NCBI GenBank assembly: GCA_937625935.1
Contig: OW569377.1
Coordinates: forward strand, 62,001-126,000
Source: Tetramitus jugosus
Lineage: Eukaryota > Heterolobosea > Eutetramitea > Acrasida > Vahlkampfiidae
Length of the DNA: 64,000 nucleotides
Direction: 5' to 3'
The translations under genes were made by a program, and so were the position numbers. Positions 9,949-20,341 of the stretch are shown here, in pieces. The notes below the pieces were generated by a model. It was not told where the DNA came from, ran no database searches, and saw nothing but the letters and a program-made list of their open reading frames with translations. The stretch's first letter is position 1, and each line of letters begins with the position of its first letter.

Positions 9949-10398
9949 TTACTTTTCTTCCTTGACATCAATAGCTTGTTCAATACCGAAAGCTTGTTGA
10001 ACAGTGACGAGCAAGTCCTTTTCTTCTTCGAACAAAGATCTAATCTTTGGACCAACTTCGTCATTTGGGAGCTTCAAGTCAGACTTTTCGTCGTTGCTAT
10101 CAAGATCCAACAAGACAAGGTAACCATCGGAGGTAATGTCCATCAAGGAGTAGTCCTTTCTGATGACTTCTGGGCAGTCAACGTTGTGGGAAGTTGGGCA
10201 TCCGTCTTCGTACTTCTTTCCAGTGAAGATATCAAGAGCGGTGATACTGGCCTTAGCGTGACCATGCTTTCCGGTCTTGGAGGTGGTGATTTCAGTAATC
10301 TTGCAAGGATGATCTTGGATGATCATAAAGTCACCCTTCTTCAAGGAGCCAGCTTGCTTTGGGAAAGTTCTAGTTGTGACGGATGATGCTGAGGACAT
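9949..10398 (-). CDS. Translation factor eIF5A
   Basis: A 149-residue protein matching eIF5A over its full length. The hypusination loop is intact (TSKTGKHGHAK, modified Lys at about residue 44), followed by the OB-fold region. eIF5A helps ribosomes through difficult peptide bonds and aids termination, and needs deoxyhypusine synthase and hydroxylase for activity. Intronless. Start is the first ATG (10398), preceded by a T/G-rich (minus-strand A/C-rich) leader. Confidence 0.97.
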   Translation of the reverse strand: MSSASSVTTRTFPKQAGSLKKGDFMIIQDHPCKITEITTSKTGKHGHAKASITALDIFTGKKYEDGCPTSHNVDCPEVIRKDYSLMDITSDGYLVLLDLDSNDEKSDLKLPNDEVGPKIRSLFEEEKDLLVTVQQAFGIEQAIDVKEEK

Positions 10399-10937
10399 TT
10401 TGATGTGTTATTTGTTGTTGTTGGTAGTTTGCTTTTGATTTGTTTGTTTGTGAGCAAATCAGACGCGCGGTGTGGGAATTTTTGTTGAACCTTCAGTCAA
10501 CCAAATGATGGATGCGCTTACAACAACTCGATGGAACAAAACACGTTGGTGCAATTTAGAAAAAGAAGAAAGAATTATTTTGAAGGAGTGGTTGTATCAA
10601 TTTGGGATTTGGGCAACATTTGATTCGATGGTGATTCAATATTCTGAAAGTGTTTTGTCATAATTGTCATGTCACGAGCGCAATTGTTTTTCGCCAGAAC
10701 CGCCAAATAATTTCCGGCGTTTTTCTGGTATCTACGATAGAACTATTCGAACAAGCCTCAATTCTACGCCTATCACGAGCAACGACAATTTTCGTTACGA
10801 CAAAAAATCGAACTATTGAACACCTTAGTGACTAGAGTGACAAAGGGAAGCTCATTAAAGGTTTTGGTGTACAATAGAGTCACGATCTCCACTTTGAACG
10901 ATTGCATTCATCATAAACGTTTCTGAGCTCGTAGAAA
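10399..10937. other. Divergent promoter region, 539 bp
   Basis: Separates eIF5A (minus) from the RCK-type kinase (plus). It contains a weak 53-codon frame from ATG 10505 with no recognisable domain. I support no gene here; both promoters must lie inside. Confidence 0.4.
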
Positions 10938-12431
10938 ATGAAGAGATACAAACTCTCCAAGATTATAGGTGATGGCACCTTTGGCAGCGTAGTGAGAGCC
11001 GTAAACACAGAGACTGGAGAAGTCGTACGTACCATATCTTCTTGGAACAAAGAGCTATGAGCTCGTTCTGTGCAACTTGTTTGCTTTTTGTGCATTTTGA
11101 GTACTGAAGCATGTTGTTTTTCTGCGATGTCATGTAGGTTGCTATCAAGAAGATGAAAAGAAAGTATTACTCTTGGGAGGAATGTGTACAATTAAGAGAG
11201 GTTCAAACACTTCGGAAGCTCAACCATCCAAACATTGTTAAGCTGAAGGAGGTGATACGAGAGAATAACGACCTCTATTTTGTTTTCGAGTACATGGACG
11301 CAAACCTATATCAAATTATGAAAGACAGAGATAAGCACTTTTCAGAGAGCAAAATACGAAATATCATGTTTGTACACCCGTTTTACATTTAAGTGATGAG
11401 TTATTGACAGGAAGTAGGTTAACTAATACTTTTTCTTCTTCTATCTTGGTTCGTCGCACAGTTTTCAAGTTCTTCAAGGATTGGCCTACATGCACAAGCA
11501 TGGTATTTTTCATCGGGATATGAAACCAGAGAACTTGCTTGTAAATAAGGACACTGTTAAAATTGCAGATTTTGGTTTGGCGAGAGAGATTCGATCGAGA
11601 CCTCCGTTCACGGAATACGTTTCTACGAGGTGGTATAGAGCTCCAGAAGTGCTGATGCGATCTCCGAACTACAATTCACCAATCGATATTTGGGCTGTGG
11701 GTGCTATTATGGCCGAGTTGTATACTTTGAGACCCTTATTCCCTGGAACAAGTGAACCAGATGAAATATTTAAGATATGTTCAGTGTTAGGTACACCAAC
11801 GACACAAACATGGGACGAGGGTCTAAGGTTAGCGAAGCGAATGGGGTTCAAGTATCCAAAATTTGTTACTACTCCACTCGAGAACTTGGTCAGGAACGCT
11901 AGTCCTGAAGCCATTCAATTAATGACTGATCTAATGAACTTTGATCCGAATAAGCGGCCCACATGTAGTCAGGCGTTGCAATATCCTTTCTTCACTGTTG
12001 GTATATCGGTACCCTTGCCTATCAAAACGAGCACCGAACCCCCTAAATCTGCTCGCTCGACTATTATGCCGAATTCAAACCAGATGAATGCCAACTCTTT
12101 GTTCACCTCGAAAACTGCACCTGTAAAATCCAGCAGTTCAACTAGTCAGTATCAGCAACAATACTACACGAATACATCAAGAAAGGGAAGTGCGAACATA
12201 TTAGAAAAACCGAAGAGTCCTCCAGGAAAGAGAGGAAATCTTTCCAACAACAATACACTAACTGCCAACAGCAATAACAATCTAGGTCGATTTGGAAGCG
12301 CGAGATATCGGCCAGGCATAACATCAACGAAACCTCCAATATCAACCAACGTTGGGCTAATGAATCGAATTGGCTTAGGATTTGACAATATGTCTCCCTC
12401 AACGAACCAGCATTTGCCAATTAAAAACTGA
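10938..12431 (+). CDS. RCK-family (LF4/MOK-like) MAP-kinase-related kinase
   Basis: Ser/Thr kinase of 428 residues from three exons: 10938-11024, 11138-11367, 11462-12431. The introns are 11025-11137 (GTACGT...TAG) and 11368-11461 (GTTTGT...CAG); the latter choice restores the conserved [17 protein letters not shown]. Seen: Gly-rich loop [14 protein letters not shown] Lys, catalytic [11 protein letters not shown], activation loop [13 protein letters not shown]. The TEY plus the APE context matches the MAK/ICK/MOK/LF4 group, which controls cilium length and intraflagellar transport turnaround; that role is inferred here. The C-terminal tail (from about residue 290) is Ser/Asn-rich without domains. 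A transcript starting inside intron 1 would lose the Gly loop. Confidence 0.92.
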
Positions 12432-12511
12432 TTTCCAAGAAAATAGTTTAATATGTTTTAACGATGATTTGCTTGAGTGGAGTTACATGATGGAAGAAGG
12501 AAGTAGCAAAT

Positions 12512-13834
12512 CTAAAGTTGCATATTTTCTTCGATGAGCATTTCGTGTACCGAAGAGTATCCCTTCTTTTGGGCCTCTCTGGTAGTGACTGAGAAGGGAA
12601 CCTTGTTGGCTCGCTTTCTGCAACTGCTACAATTGCACGTATCTGTGCATATTGGACACTTCCAATCGTCTCTCAAAACGTTTCCTTGCTGGAAATCAAC
12701 ATCCTGTCCATACCTGTTCTTCAGGCAAGTGCTACAGAAGTGAGAGCTATAGGATTCCCAATCAGCGATTGGGTGGGTGAGATCATGTGATTTCTTCACA
12801 TATCGCAAATAGCAGAACTTGCACGAGGATTTTAACTCCACTGTTTTCTGCTTGCATTGATGGCATGTGATACCGGGTTGCTGGACGTTGCGTCCTCTGC
12901 CTCGGCCAAGATTTTTGGTCTTCGATGAAGACGAAGTAGCAGATGGTGATGAATCCGAAACAACAGCTTCACTGTCCTCTTCACCTTCATTGTCTGTTGC
13001 AACAACATTGTCTTCGTTCTCTTCTTCATCCTCGTCATTGATCTTGACTTCTTGCCGCGTTCCATTTCTGACAGTTGAATTGCTCCTGTCAACTCTCCTT
13101 CTCTTTCTTGGTGTCACAGATTTTGATTTCTTGAGAGAGGGAGCAGAGATGGACACCCTTTTTCGATTCGGTGGAGATTGGTGGGAATGACGATGGTTCT
13201 TTGACAATGTCTTTCTTGGTGTGTATGCTTCATCGCCCTCATCATCCTCTTCATCGTCCTCTTCCTCACTGTCATGGCTTCTTTGTTCATCATCTTCATC
13301 ACCAGAGCTGCTTTCCTTCTCGGAGGAGTCTTCTTTCTCTGGCACCTTTTTCAAATGAGAGCTGTCCATCTCACTCTTGTTGTTAGAACGTTTCTTCCAA
13401 TGTCCTTGTGAAGAACCATTCTCCTTCTTGATTTCAGGAAGAATTCGAGAGTTGGAGCTTTCAATGGTTGAAAGCGCTGTAAGAGTCACCATAGTGGTTG
13501 TCGTCGTTGTAATCTCTGTGGTGAAACCAATGAGCGAGTGCGAAATAGATGCCCTCTTCTTGAACGGCACACCGTAATTTTTCGCAAACAGATCTTGGCG
13601 CGAAAGTTCTGTGGTGGCGCGAAATGACCGTAGATCCTTCTCATCTTGCGCATTCACTTTTCTAAAGTGATTTTGCTGTGGACAGTGATGCGCAAAGCTT
13701 TCGCCTTGACAAACACTGTTGTCCCCGTTGCTGACTGTAGGAGAATGACTGCCGCTGTTGTAGTCATCGCTTCGCACGTTGCCGTTGGGAGATGAGGACA
13801 CTGGTGCGATGCGGGATGTAATAAAAGTGGTCAT
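12512..13834 (-). CDS. CDCA7-type zinc-finger protein
   Basis: A 440-residue protein. Residues about 320-440 form the zf-4CXXC_R1 domain of the CDCA7 family: ordered Cys pairs in TCHQCKQ, CKFCYLRY, CSTCLKNRYG, CPICTDTCNCSSCRK. The N-terminal two thirds are acidic and Ser-rich with basic patches (TPRKRRR), suggesting a nuclear protein. In animals CDCA7 recruits the remodeler HELLS and supports maintenance DNA methylation; presence here suggests such a module in this organism (inference). Convergent with the kinase upstream, 80 bp apart. Intronless; the ATG at 13834 is followed by a long open frame. Confidence 0.88.
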   Translation of the reverse strand: MTTFITSRIAPVSSSPNGNVRSDDYNSGSHSPTVSNGDNSVCQGESFAHHCPQQNHFRKVNAQDEKDLRSFRATTELSRQDLFAKNYGVPFKKRASISHSLIGFTTEITTTTTTMVTLTALSTIESSNSRILPEIKKENGSSQGHWKKRSNNKSEMDSSHLKKVPEKEDSSEKESSSGDEDDEQRSHDSEEEDDEEDDEGDEAYTPRKTLSKNHRHSHQSPPNRKRVSISAPSLKKSKSVTPRKRRRVDRSNSTVRNGTRQEVKINDEDEEENEDNVVATDNEGEEDSEAVVSDSSPSATSSSSKTKNLGRGRGRNVQQPGITCHQCKQKTVELKSSCKFCYLRYVKKSHDLTHPIADWESYSSHFCSTCLKNRYGQDVDFQQGNVLRDDWKCPICTDTCNCSSCRKRANKVPFSVTTREAQKKGYSSVHEMLIEENMQL

Positions 13835-14927
13835 GGCTCTGTTTCTTAAAGCTTTTTCTTTTCTTTAGGTGGTGCCCGTGGTTGGTGGTTGAGTGGTGGT
13901 TTGAGTTAGGACTTTAGAGATCTAAAACTGCCTGGGTAGTAGTCGCTTGTGCTTGGAAAAGGTTCAGGCGCAAGTCGCGCAGAGAGAATTGGATTTCAAA
14001 GGGAAGGGCTTCTGCCTGCTGGATGGATAACTTGACACTCACCTGTTTGCGCGTGAGTGGTTCACTCAGTATGCTTGTGCGATCGTTTTTGTTTTGTTAG
14101 GTGGGGTTTTCGTATGCTGTTGTTGTTCAGAGAGAATGGATTTTTGGCCAAAAACTCTGGAAGCGCCGAGCATAACCGTGGAGGGCAATTTGCGAGATCC
14201 TCACACATCGAAATCCTTGTGTGTACAATGCAGTTTCGATGAGTGGAAATTCTCTCATCCCCGTTCAGTCTGAACATACCTTCGATTGATGTGTGACGCG
14301 TGAGTAGCCTTCATAAGGATGATCGGAGAAAGTTGGGCATCGTAGTAATTAGAAAAAAAACCATAGCAGGATAAGCCGCCAGATTTAGTGTAAATTTGGT
14401 ACCGTTCGCGAATGTGAATGTAATCTGGACAATAAGGAATTACTGTTTTGTGGTTGAAGCGTTCAGAGCCATGTCCAGGTTAAATTTCTTAATGATCTTC
14501 CCTCAACAGTCACTCAATTAGGTCGTTACAATAGAAGGACTGACCTTGAGTTGCGATCTCGTCAAGAGGTTCAATCGAATGAAAAAAATTAATCAGATTC
14601 GTTTCACCAAGCAGTTTGTAGCGCGGTGGCAATACCAGTGAAAATATAGCACGGCGGTAATGGTCATCGAATGAGCTCATCTCCAACCTCCAAAGTGAGG
14701 AATCAGTAGGGTGGAAGGAGTAAGGGACCTCCATGAGTTTGTTGTGCAGTGAGTAGTTCGTTTCTTCTTGTTACCGACGATGTTCAGGAAACGAGGAAGA
14801 ATACGGCAGAACAAAATTTGCATATTTGAGCTCCGACACTTTTCTCCGCTCGGAATGAAAAAAATGAGTTAACAAAAAATTCGTCAAACAATCATTTTCA
14901 TTCACGCAACAAACAACAACAATAGCA
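13835..14927. other. Intergenic, about 1.1 kb
   Basis: The longest non-repetitive gap in the left half. It lies upstream of both flanking genes (divergent). I see no tRNA cloverleaf or convincing domain. One minus-strand frame at 14510-14734 (74 codons from an ATG, start MEVPYSFHPTDSSLWRLE) has a natural-looking composition but no recognisable family. Confidence 0.4.
14510..14734 (-). CDS. Hypothetical small ORF, weak
   Basis: 74 codons from an ATG to TGA; composition (LVLPPRYKLLGETNLINF) is protein-like with no low complexity. There is no A/C-rich leader of the kind seen at neighbouring starts and no domain I recognise. It may be an isolated exon, a gene remnant or chance. Confidence 0.2.
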   Translation of the reverse strand: MEVPYSFHPTDSSLWRLEMSSFDDHYRRAIFSLVLPPRYKLLGETNLINFFHSIEPLDEIATQGQSFYCNDLIE

Positions 14928-15893
14928 ATGATGTATTCATCCAAATCTCTTCTTGTTCGAAAGACAGCACACTCACTCCTGCATCATCACCGCAGCAGTA
15001 CCACCAGCTCTCACTCACAATGTGCATCCCTCATTCGTTTCTACTCTGCCACTCCCGCCAACAATAATACTCCTACTACCAATAATACTCCGACTGAACC
15101 TGTAGATAACAATGATGGCGATACTGTAAAAACCAGTGACAACACGACTGAAAATATCAAAAACTCTGAAAATGTGTTCCGTAACAGACAAGTCCTAAAG
15201 CAGAAGCCAACAAGAGCAGCCATTGCACAAACACATAGAATTCTTGCGACTGGCATCTCAATCACTGTGCCTCCCATGAGACTTGTTGAAAAATTGACTA
15301 TTCCAAAGAAGGCACACGAGTTGACACCAGAAGACATTCAAGAACTGGAGAAGGAACAGTACAAGAATAGAATGAAGGACGCTGTTGGTTACATTCCAGA
15401 CGGTTACGAGTACGATAAGGCACCACAGACCGTTCCAGAGTTTGTCGAACGGAGAAGAAAGAACAGAGAAGAGTTGGAGCAATTGTTGGCGAGAGATGAT
15501 GTCGATTCCAAGTTCAAGGAGAAGATTACAGAGGTGTTGGAATTGGAAGACATGGTCAAAAAGTATATCGAAGAGGAGAAGCCTCAGAATATGACAGATC
15601 CGAGATTGGAGCCTCGAATTCCAGGTGTCGATTATGACAAGTGGTCTGCGCCTGCTCCGGGAACTGAAGCAGCAAAGAATGAACCCATTTCCAACTGGGA
15701 GAGCAAGTTTGCTGGAAAGACTGTGGGTCATGGTGCCCCTGCATCCTACTCGCAACTCATTGGCATCATTTTGGCCACTTGTCTCGCTTCAGCTGTGACT
15801 CTGGGATTGGCCAAGCCTGGATTTGATCAGTACATTATGGAACCATTGTTTGGAAAGAAGGAATCAGACAGCAAGGATGTGGGTCTTAGATAA
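14928..15893 (+). CDS. Mitochondrial-type single-pass membrane protein, unknown
   Basis: A 321-residue protein. The N-terminus is rich in Ser/Arg/His with few acids (MMYSSKSLLVRKTAHSLL), as in mitochondrial presequences, and ends near an RFYS motif. A Thr/Asn-rich spacer follows, then a charged helical region (about 100-240, for example KNREELEQLLARDDVDSKF). Near residue 275-300 there is one hydrophobic segment (LIGIILATCLASAVTLGLA) before a short tail. The layout suggests an inner-membrane-anchored, matrix-facing subunit. I do not recognise a family. ATG-ATG at 14928/14931 follows a typical CAACAACAATAGCA leader. Confidence 0.7.
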   Translation: MMYSSKSLLVRKTAHSLLHHHRSSTTSSHSQCASLIRFYSATPANNNTPTTNNTPTEPVDNNDGDTVKTSDNTTENIKNSENVFRNRQVLKQKPTRAAIAQTHRILATGISITVPPMRLVEKLTIPKKAHELTPEDIQELEKEQYKNRMKDAVGYIPDGYEYDKAPQTVPEFVERRRKNREELEQLLARDDVDSKFKEKITEVLELEDMVKKYIEEEKPQNMTDPRLEPRIPGVDYDKWSAPAPGTEAAKNEPISNWESKFAGKTVGHGAPASYSQLIGIILATCLASAVTLGLAKPGFDQYIMEPLFGKKESDSKDVGLR

Positions 15894-16091
15894 TTTGCGA
15901 GAGCACATGTGTGAGGTTCATTTCAAAAGGGTCATTGCATCATTCAAGGGGTGTGGGCAAAGTATCAATCGTGCCATATTTTTCAACTTCAATCAAATTG
16001 TGAAAACTTTTTCTCCGCCCAGAAGTCCATTTTTTTTCGCGAACAAAAAACCGATCAACAACAAGCAAAGACATCAAAACACGATAGAGTC

Positions 16092-16727
16092 ATGTCAATA
16101 CTCGCATCATCAAATCTAGAAATAACACAACTGATTGATTGTGTACCATATGCCGACGGAGAATTATCGAATGTCGATCGGAGGCGCGTTCAATTATTGA
16201 TTGAAGAAGAAATGAACAAAAATGAACAACAACAACATCAAAACAACAGAAATGATCACGACACAAGCAATGTCTTCAAAGATGAAATCCTACAAAACAC
16301 CTATGACCAATTCGTGAAAAACAATTGTAAATTTCCCGCGCTTCCAAACACAAAAAATAGCATGGATCCGATGAAGCTTCAATCAAAATTACAAAATGAC
16401 AAGAACCAAAAAATCAACATGTCGTTGCTAGAGAGCAATGCGCGATCGTATTGGACAGCTTATCTGAAGCAAATGGAGCAAAATGTAACAAAAATAAACA
16501 ATGAAAAATCAAAAATCAATGCAGAGCTACAGAGAGTTCAGCTCAAGAGGAAGAGAGAACAAGTTGAGTTCTCAATGAAGGAGTCAGCTCTGAGAGCAGA
16601 GTGGTGGTCATTGGTGAGGTCATCCAATCGAGTGATGCAAGGAGTGATGGACCTTGAGTCAGCATGTGCAAAATATAGACGTATTTTGGATGAGAGAGAA
16701 GAGCTCAGCAAGTCAATTGAGGAATAA
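16092..16727 (+). CDS. Pre-mRNA splicing factor SPF27/BCAS2
   Basis: A 211-residue protein; start chosen at ATG 16092 because it gives the family's N-terminus (MSILASSNLEITQLIDCVPYA) and normal length. The hallmark is DCVPYADGELS followed by a DRRRVQLLIEEEM helix. The C-terminal half is a long coiled coil (residues about 125-205). SPF27/BCAS2 is a core member of the Prp19 (NineTeen) complex that stabilises the catalytic spliceosome. The open frame continues upstream into the 5' leader without an ATG, so no longer form is supported. Confidence 0.88.
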   Translation: MSILASSNLEITQLIDCVPYADGELSNVDRRRVQLLIEEEMNKNEQQQHQNNRNDHDTSNVFKDEILQNTYDQFVKNNCKFPALPNTKNSMDPMKLQSKLQNDKNQKINMSLLESNARSYWTAYLKQMEQNVTKINNEKSKINAELQRVQLKRKREQVEFSMKESALRAEWWSLVRSSNRVMQGVMDLESACAKYRRILDEREELSKSIEE

Positions 16728-17157
16728 AATATTTGGCTTATTGTATGTCAAGTTTGTGTTGTATATTTTATTTGTGTTGTTTGTGGATATTGTAAATTTT
16801 GACAGTGACAGTTGTGAGCGATTCTTTACAATTTTTTGCGCGCAAAAAAGCTCTTCGGAGAAAAATCATCTAAAATTATGGTTGGTTAGATGGCGAATCA
16901 AAGTTGACCACGTGCCTCCTAACTCGGTCAACTGAATATAGTTTGGAAGGACCTTCCAAATGATCAATATTAGCGATTCTTTTTTACTTGGAACCAGCAA
17001 ACAACAACGAAGCATAAAAAGTGTCCATCTCAACAAGGAATCTAACATTATTCCAACCATAGTTATATTCAATTTTAAATAACTGCCATCTAGCTCATTT
17101 ATCACTCTTTATTCTAATCGGAGCCACATTCCTGAACAACAAACCTACAAGTTAACC
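16728..17157. other. Intergenic, 430 bp
   Basis: AT-rich spacer between SPF27 and the ankyrin gene. It holds a short minus-strand frame without domain content. No gene or RNA is visible. Confidence 0.4.
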
Positions 17158-18519
17158 ATGATAAAAATCGACCAATACAACCTTACAAGCAACACGGACA
17201 AGCAAAGAGTTCTAAAGAGTGCCAAGCTCAATGATGAGCCACACTGGGTTCAGCAATTGATAAAAGCTATCTCAACGAACAACAAGACAGAAATTGAGAG
17301 TATCAGTCAAAGACACTCCCGATGGCTCAACAAACCACTCCCATCACACAAGGGACAATCCATGTGCGATGCCATTCGTTCCCAGAACCAAAACATTTTG
17401 CACCTCGTTTTCCGCTATTGTCCTTCGGAGCACGTGTGGAGTTGTCTGCATTTATTTGATACGGTGTTCAATGTCGACGAGGATTTCATGTGTCTCATGT
17501 TTCAAGAGGACAAGAACGGATTTACACCTATTCACTATGCATTCATTTTTGCCAAATTTGAAGACGTGTGGTTCATTGTTCATTCCGTATTAAACTCGAG
17601 TTTGCACATGTGGAACGAGTGGAGCGCTGAAGAAACTGAAAAGAGGAATTCAATGCAAGCCCAGGACAACATTTTGTTTGACAATGAAATGTACAGTCTG
17701 TTGTTGAAGCCTTTTCGGTCAATACAGATGAATGATGAATTGATGAGAGATGAGAATCGATTCTCTGCTTTTGTCCAATGTCAACTGAATCGAAAATTGA
17801 ACTTGAGTTGTGAAGATGATTTGTACTTGCCCATGACGCAATTGTTGGTTCAACACTTTGGTTTCTGTGATGTGAATGCATCGGTGGTGGAGGACAGCAA
17901 AACACCACTGTTTACTGCCGTGGTGCGCAGACAAACAAGAACAATTGATTACCTAGTGAGTCAATGTTCAGCAAATGTCAATTCAATTGACCCAACGAAT
18001 GACTATTCAGTACTGACGTACTGCATCGTCCAGGGAGAGGACATGGATCAGTTAAGGTACTTTGTGGCACATGGAGCAGATGTTAACCTTGGTCATTGTG
18101 TCGAGAAATCCGTGGAGTTGCTCAGGAGAGACGTATTGAAGTTTCTGTTGGACAATAAGGCAACTCCACCGGATGATATTCTATATCACGTGTTTGCTCA
18201 CGATGCATCAAACAACCAATTACAAGAAGAAGTTCCACAAAAGCGCCGAAGTGAACAGCATTCAGTTATTGAAACTCTTCTTGACAGCTTCCAAGGATCA
18301 ATAGAGGAAAAAGCGCGAATGATTAATTATAGTGAGAAGGATAAGTGTGATACCATGATTGTGGAATGCACAAGAAGGGGCATGGATAAAACTGTTGATC
18401 TTCTATTGGAAAATGGAGCCGATCTCAGTGCCAGCTCACAAGACTTGCAGAAAAAGTTGATTCAACAATGGGAGATTACCTCTCAAAAGAAGCCAAAGCG
18501 TGCAAAGATTCCAATCTAA
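17158..18519 (+). CDS. Ankyrin-repeat protein
   Basis: A 453-residue intronless protein with degenerate ankyrin repeats. The clearest units are DKNGFTPIHYAFIFAKFED (about 125), SKTPLFTAVVRRQTRTIDYL (about 245), the YFVAHGADVNLG unit (about 300) and VDLLLENGADLSASS near the C-terminus. A basic tail (KKPKRAKIPI) may be a nuclear signal. Ankyrin arrays bind protein partners; the partner is unknown. Convergent with the downstream mitochondrial-type gene, 77 bp between stops. Confidence 0.8.
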   Translation: MIKIDQYNLTSNTDKQRVLKSAKLNDEPHWVQQLIKAISTNNKTEIESISQRHSRWLNKPLPSHKGQSMCDAIRSQNQNILHLVFRYCPSEHVWSCLHLFDTVFNVDEDFMCLMFQEDKNGFTPIHYAFIFAKFEDVWFIVHSVLNSSLHMWNEWSAEETEKRNSMQAQDNILFDNEMYSLLLKPFRSIQMNDELMRDENRFSAFVQCQLNRKLNLSCEDDLYLPMTQLLVQHFGFCDVNASVVEDSKTPLFTAVVRRQTRTIDYLVSQCSANVNSIDPTNDYSVLTYCIVQGEDMDQLRYFVAHGADVNLGHCVEKSVELLRRDVLKFLLDNKATPPDDILYHVFAHDASNNQLQEEVPQKRRSEQHSVIETLLDSFQGSIEEKARMINYSEKDKCDTMIVECTRRGMDKTVDLLLENGADLSASSQDLQKKLIQQWEITSQKKPKRAKIPI

Positions 18520-18596
18520 TTCATTCGTCGTCGTGTAAACTTGTCAATTGTATAAATATGATCCAGCTCTTAGTCAACCGAAGAGAACTACGTTTA

Positions 18597-20183
18597 TTAT
18601 CTTCCAGTTTGTTTCACAGCCAAGTTGTCCTGTACCTCTTGTCGTACATGCTCCAATTCTATTGCTTTGTCTCCAAGTAACAGAGTCAAGAGCATAGAAT
18701 AAGGTTCCTGCTTGATGAGAAACATTGATACAAGATAGCTGAGCACCACTGCAGAATATCCCCATTTGAAGACAGGAATGATGAGAAGAGGCGTAACAGA
18801 TCGAGCACTCATCGAGAGACCATTTTGCAAGTGAATCTCATTCTTTCCTCCCTTTGTCTGATAATGTAAGAGTGCATAGCCGCACAAATGAGTAAAAGTG
18901 TGAATAGCCAAGACTGCCAGAGCTGACTTTGTTCCCAATTTTGCAATTGCAGCCACAGGTAGTCTTGAAAGAGTTCCTTGAGATCTTAAAACAATACCCT
19001 TAGCCGTTAAGAATAAATAAGGTATTGTTAGAGGTGCGATTGCTCCATATGACCAACTGGAGATGACAGTTCCTAATCTGAACGTGTCAACATATTGGTG
19101 AGCAAGTGCAGAGAGCTCCTCAACTTTCTTAAAGTTTCTCCTGTCTCCCTCAATGAGCATATCGCATGCAATATAGGCAAGGTTTCTCGTCTTTTCGTGC
19201 TTTGAAAATGTCAGTGTAAACGCACACTTTAACAAATGTTGTTTCACAAGCTGTTGAGCCTTGAATCGCGCATCATTAGGAGGAAGCTGTGCTGAAAGTA
19301 GAACAGAAGATTGTTGCGTGGTCAAGACGTTGACCAAAATCTCAGCCAGAGAGCTGTTAACCTTTGGATTGGTGGAGCATGTCATTTGCTGCAGTGAGTC
19401 CGCATAACTAGCGATTGATTCATGGGAGGAATTTAACCGAGATACAAATCGAAGCACAGAGATGCATCCCAACATGTGAGACGACTGGTTTTGACCTGGA
19501 GTAAACTTGACAGTTGAGTACTTGTTAATTCGCTCCATGAGCAAGGGCAAGAAATCGGTGCGATCCTTCAAGATTTCATCACACCAAGATTCCTTCTGAC
19601 AAATTTTGGTCAATAGAGCAATGCATGCCAGAGAGTCATTCACTTGTCCACCACTGCTTGCTTCTCCACTGCTCTCAATATGTGTTTTCAAGGCCAGATC
19701 AATCACAGAGTTCAATCTTTGCTTATCGGAGAAGAGACGATAGAGAACGAGGGGATTATCAGTCAAATGAATCAACTTGCCATAGTCAACCTTCTTGTTC
19801 TTGACTTGTTGATCTTTGCTCACTTGATCACCTTCTATTGGAACCATGGAGAAAAATTCTTCAACCTGTTGAAGAGAGAGCAGAGATGTGAAAGCTACAT
19901 AGGAACCAGAGAGTAGCAAAAAGGAACACAGATAGAATAGACCTGGATTGCTCTGTAATGCTTGATAGCTATCGTCTTGGAATGCGGAATATTGACGACG
20001 ACCGTAAAAATTTTGTTGGCGCTTAAAATGACAACCGTTTTGTAAATGGCGGGAGGAAATTGTTGTTGGTCTCTGTTGGATTGAACAGAAATGCAACTGT
20101 TGAGATACGCTCGGGTATACAGGAGTGAGGATTCGCCTGGAAAAAAGAGCCTTGGTGCTTCTTGATGCTCTTGAGATGATCAT
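18597..20183 (-). CDS. Mitochondrial-type membrane protein with helical repeat domain, unknown
   Basis: A 528-residue protein. The start is placed at ATG 20183, the first in-frame ATG, giving an Arg/Ser-rich presequence (MIISRASRSTKALFSRRIL). A hydrophobic segment near residue 90 (LFYLCSFLLLSGSYVAF) is followed by about 250 residues of alpha-helical, armadillo-like sequence. The C-terminal third has three or four hydrophobic stretches (for example APLTIPYLFLTAKGIVL, LLIIPVFKWGYSAVVLSYL). Likely a mitochondrial membrane protein; no family recognised. It lies 158 bp downstream of the SOUL gene on the same strand. Confidence 0.7.
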   Translation of the reverse strand: MIISRASRSTKALFSRRILTPVYPSVSQQLHFCSIQQRPTTISSRHLQNGCHFKRQQNFYGRRQYSAFQDDSYQALQSNPGLFYLCSFLLLSGSYVAFTSLLSLQQVEEFFSMVPIEGDQVSKDQQVKNKKVDYGKLIHLTDNPLVLYRLFSDKQRLNSVIDLALKTHIESSGEASSGGQVNDSLACIALLTKICQKESWCDEILKDRTDFLPLLMERINKYSTVKFTPGQNQSSHMLGCISVLRFVSRLNSSHESIASYADSLQQMTCSTNPKVNSSLAEILVNVLTTQQSSVLLSAQLPPNDARFKAQQLVKQHLLKCAFTLTFSKHEKTRNLAYIACDMLIEGDRRNFKKVEELSALAHQYVDTFRLGTVISSWSYGAIAPLTIPYLFLTAKGIVLRSQGTLSRLPVAAIAKLGTKSALAVLAIHTFTHLCGYALLHYQTKGGKNEIHLQNGLSMSARSVTPLLIIPVFKWGYSAVVLSYLVSMFLIKQEPYSMLLTLLLGDKAIELEHVRQEVQDNLAVKQTGR

Positions 20184-20341
20184 GCTTTTTTGCTTTTTCA
20201 CTAATCGGAGAAAAGAAAAGGAGTTTGTTGATGTAGGTCGTTCGTTGTATGGGATAAGAATACGAGTGTGTACGTTAGGTATGGATGTTGTTTCACGAAA
20301 AGGATATTTACATGTAAATGATGTTATGTGAACGTTTCTGT

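Noticed and set aside
10505-10663. 53-codon ORF in the eIF5A/kinase promoter gap
   Set aside because: No domain or homology recognised; length is compatible with chance.
14062-14277. 71-codon minus-strand ORF
   Set aside because: No coding-like composition, domain or leader; a plus-strand frame overlaps it equally.
16866-17105. Minus-strand ORF after SPF27
   Set aside because: Composition follows AT-rich spacer; no domain.
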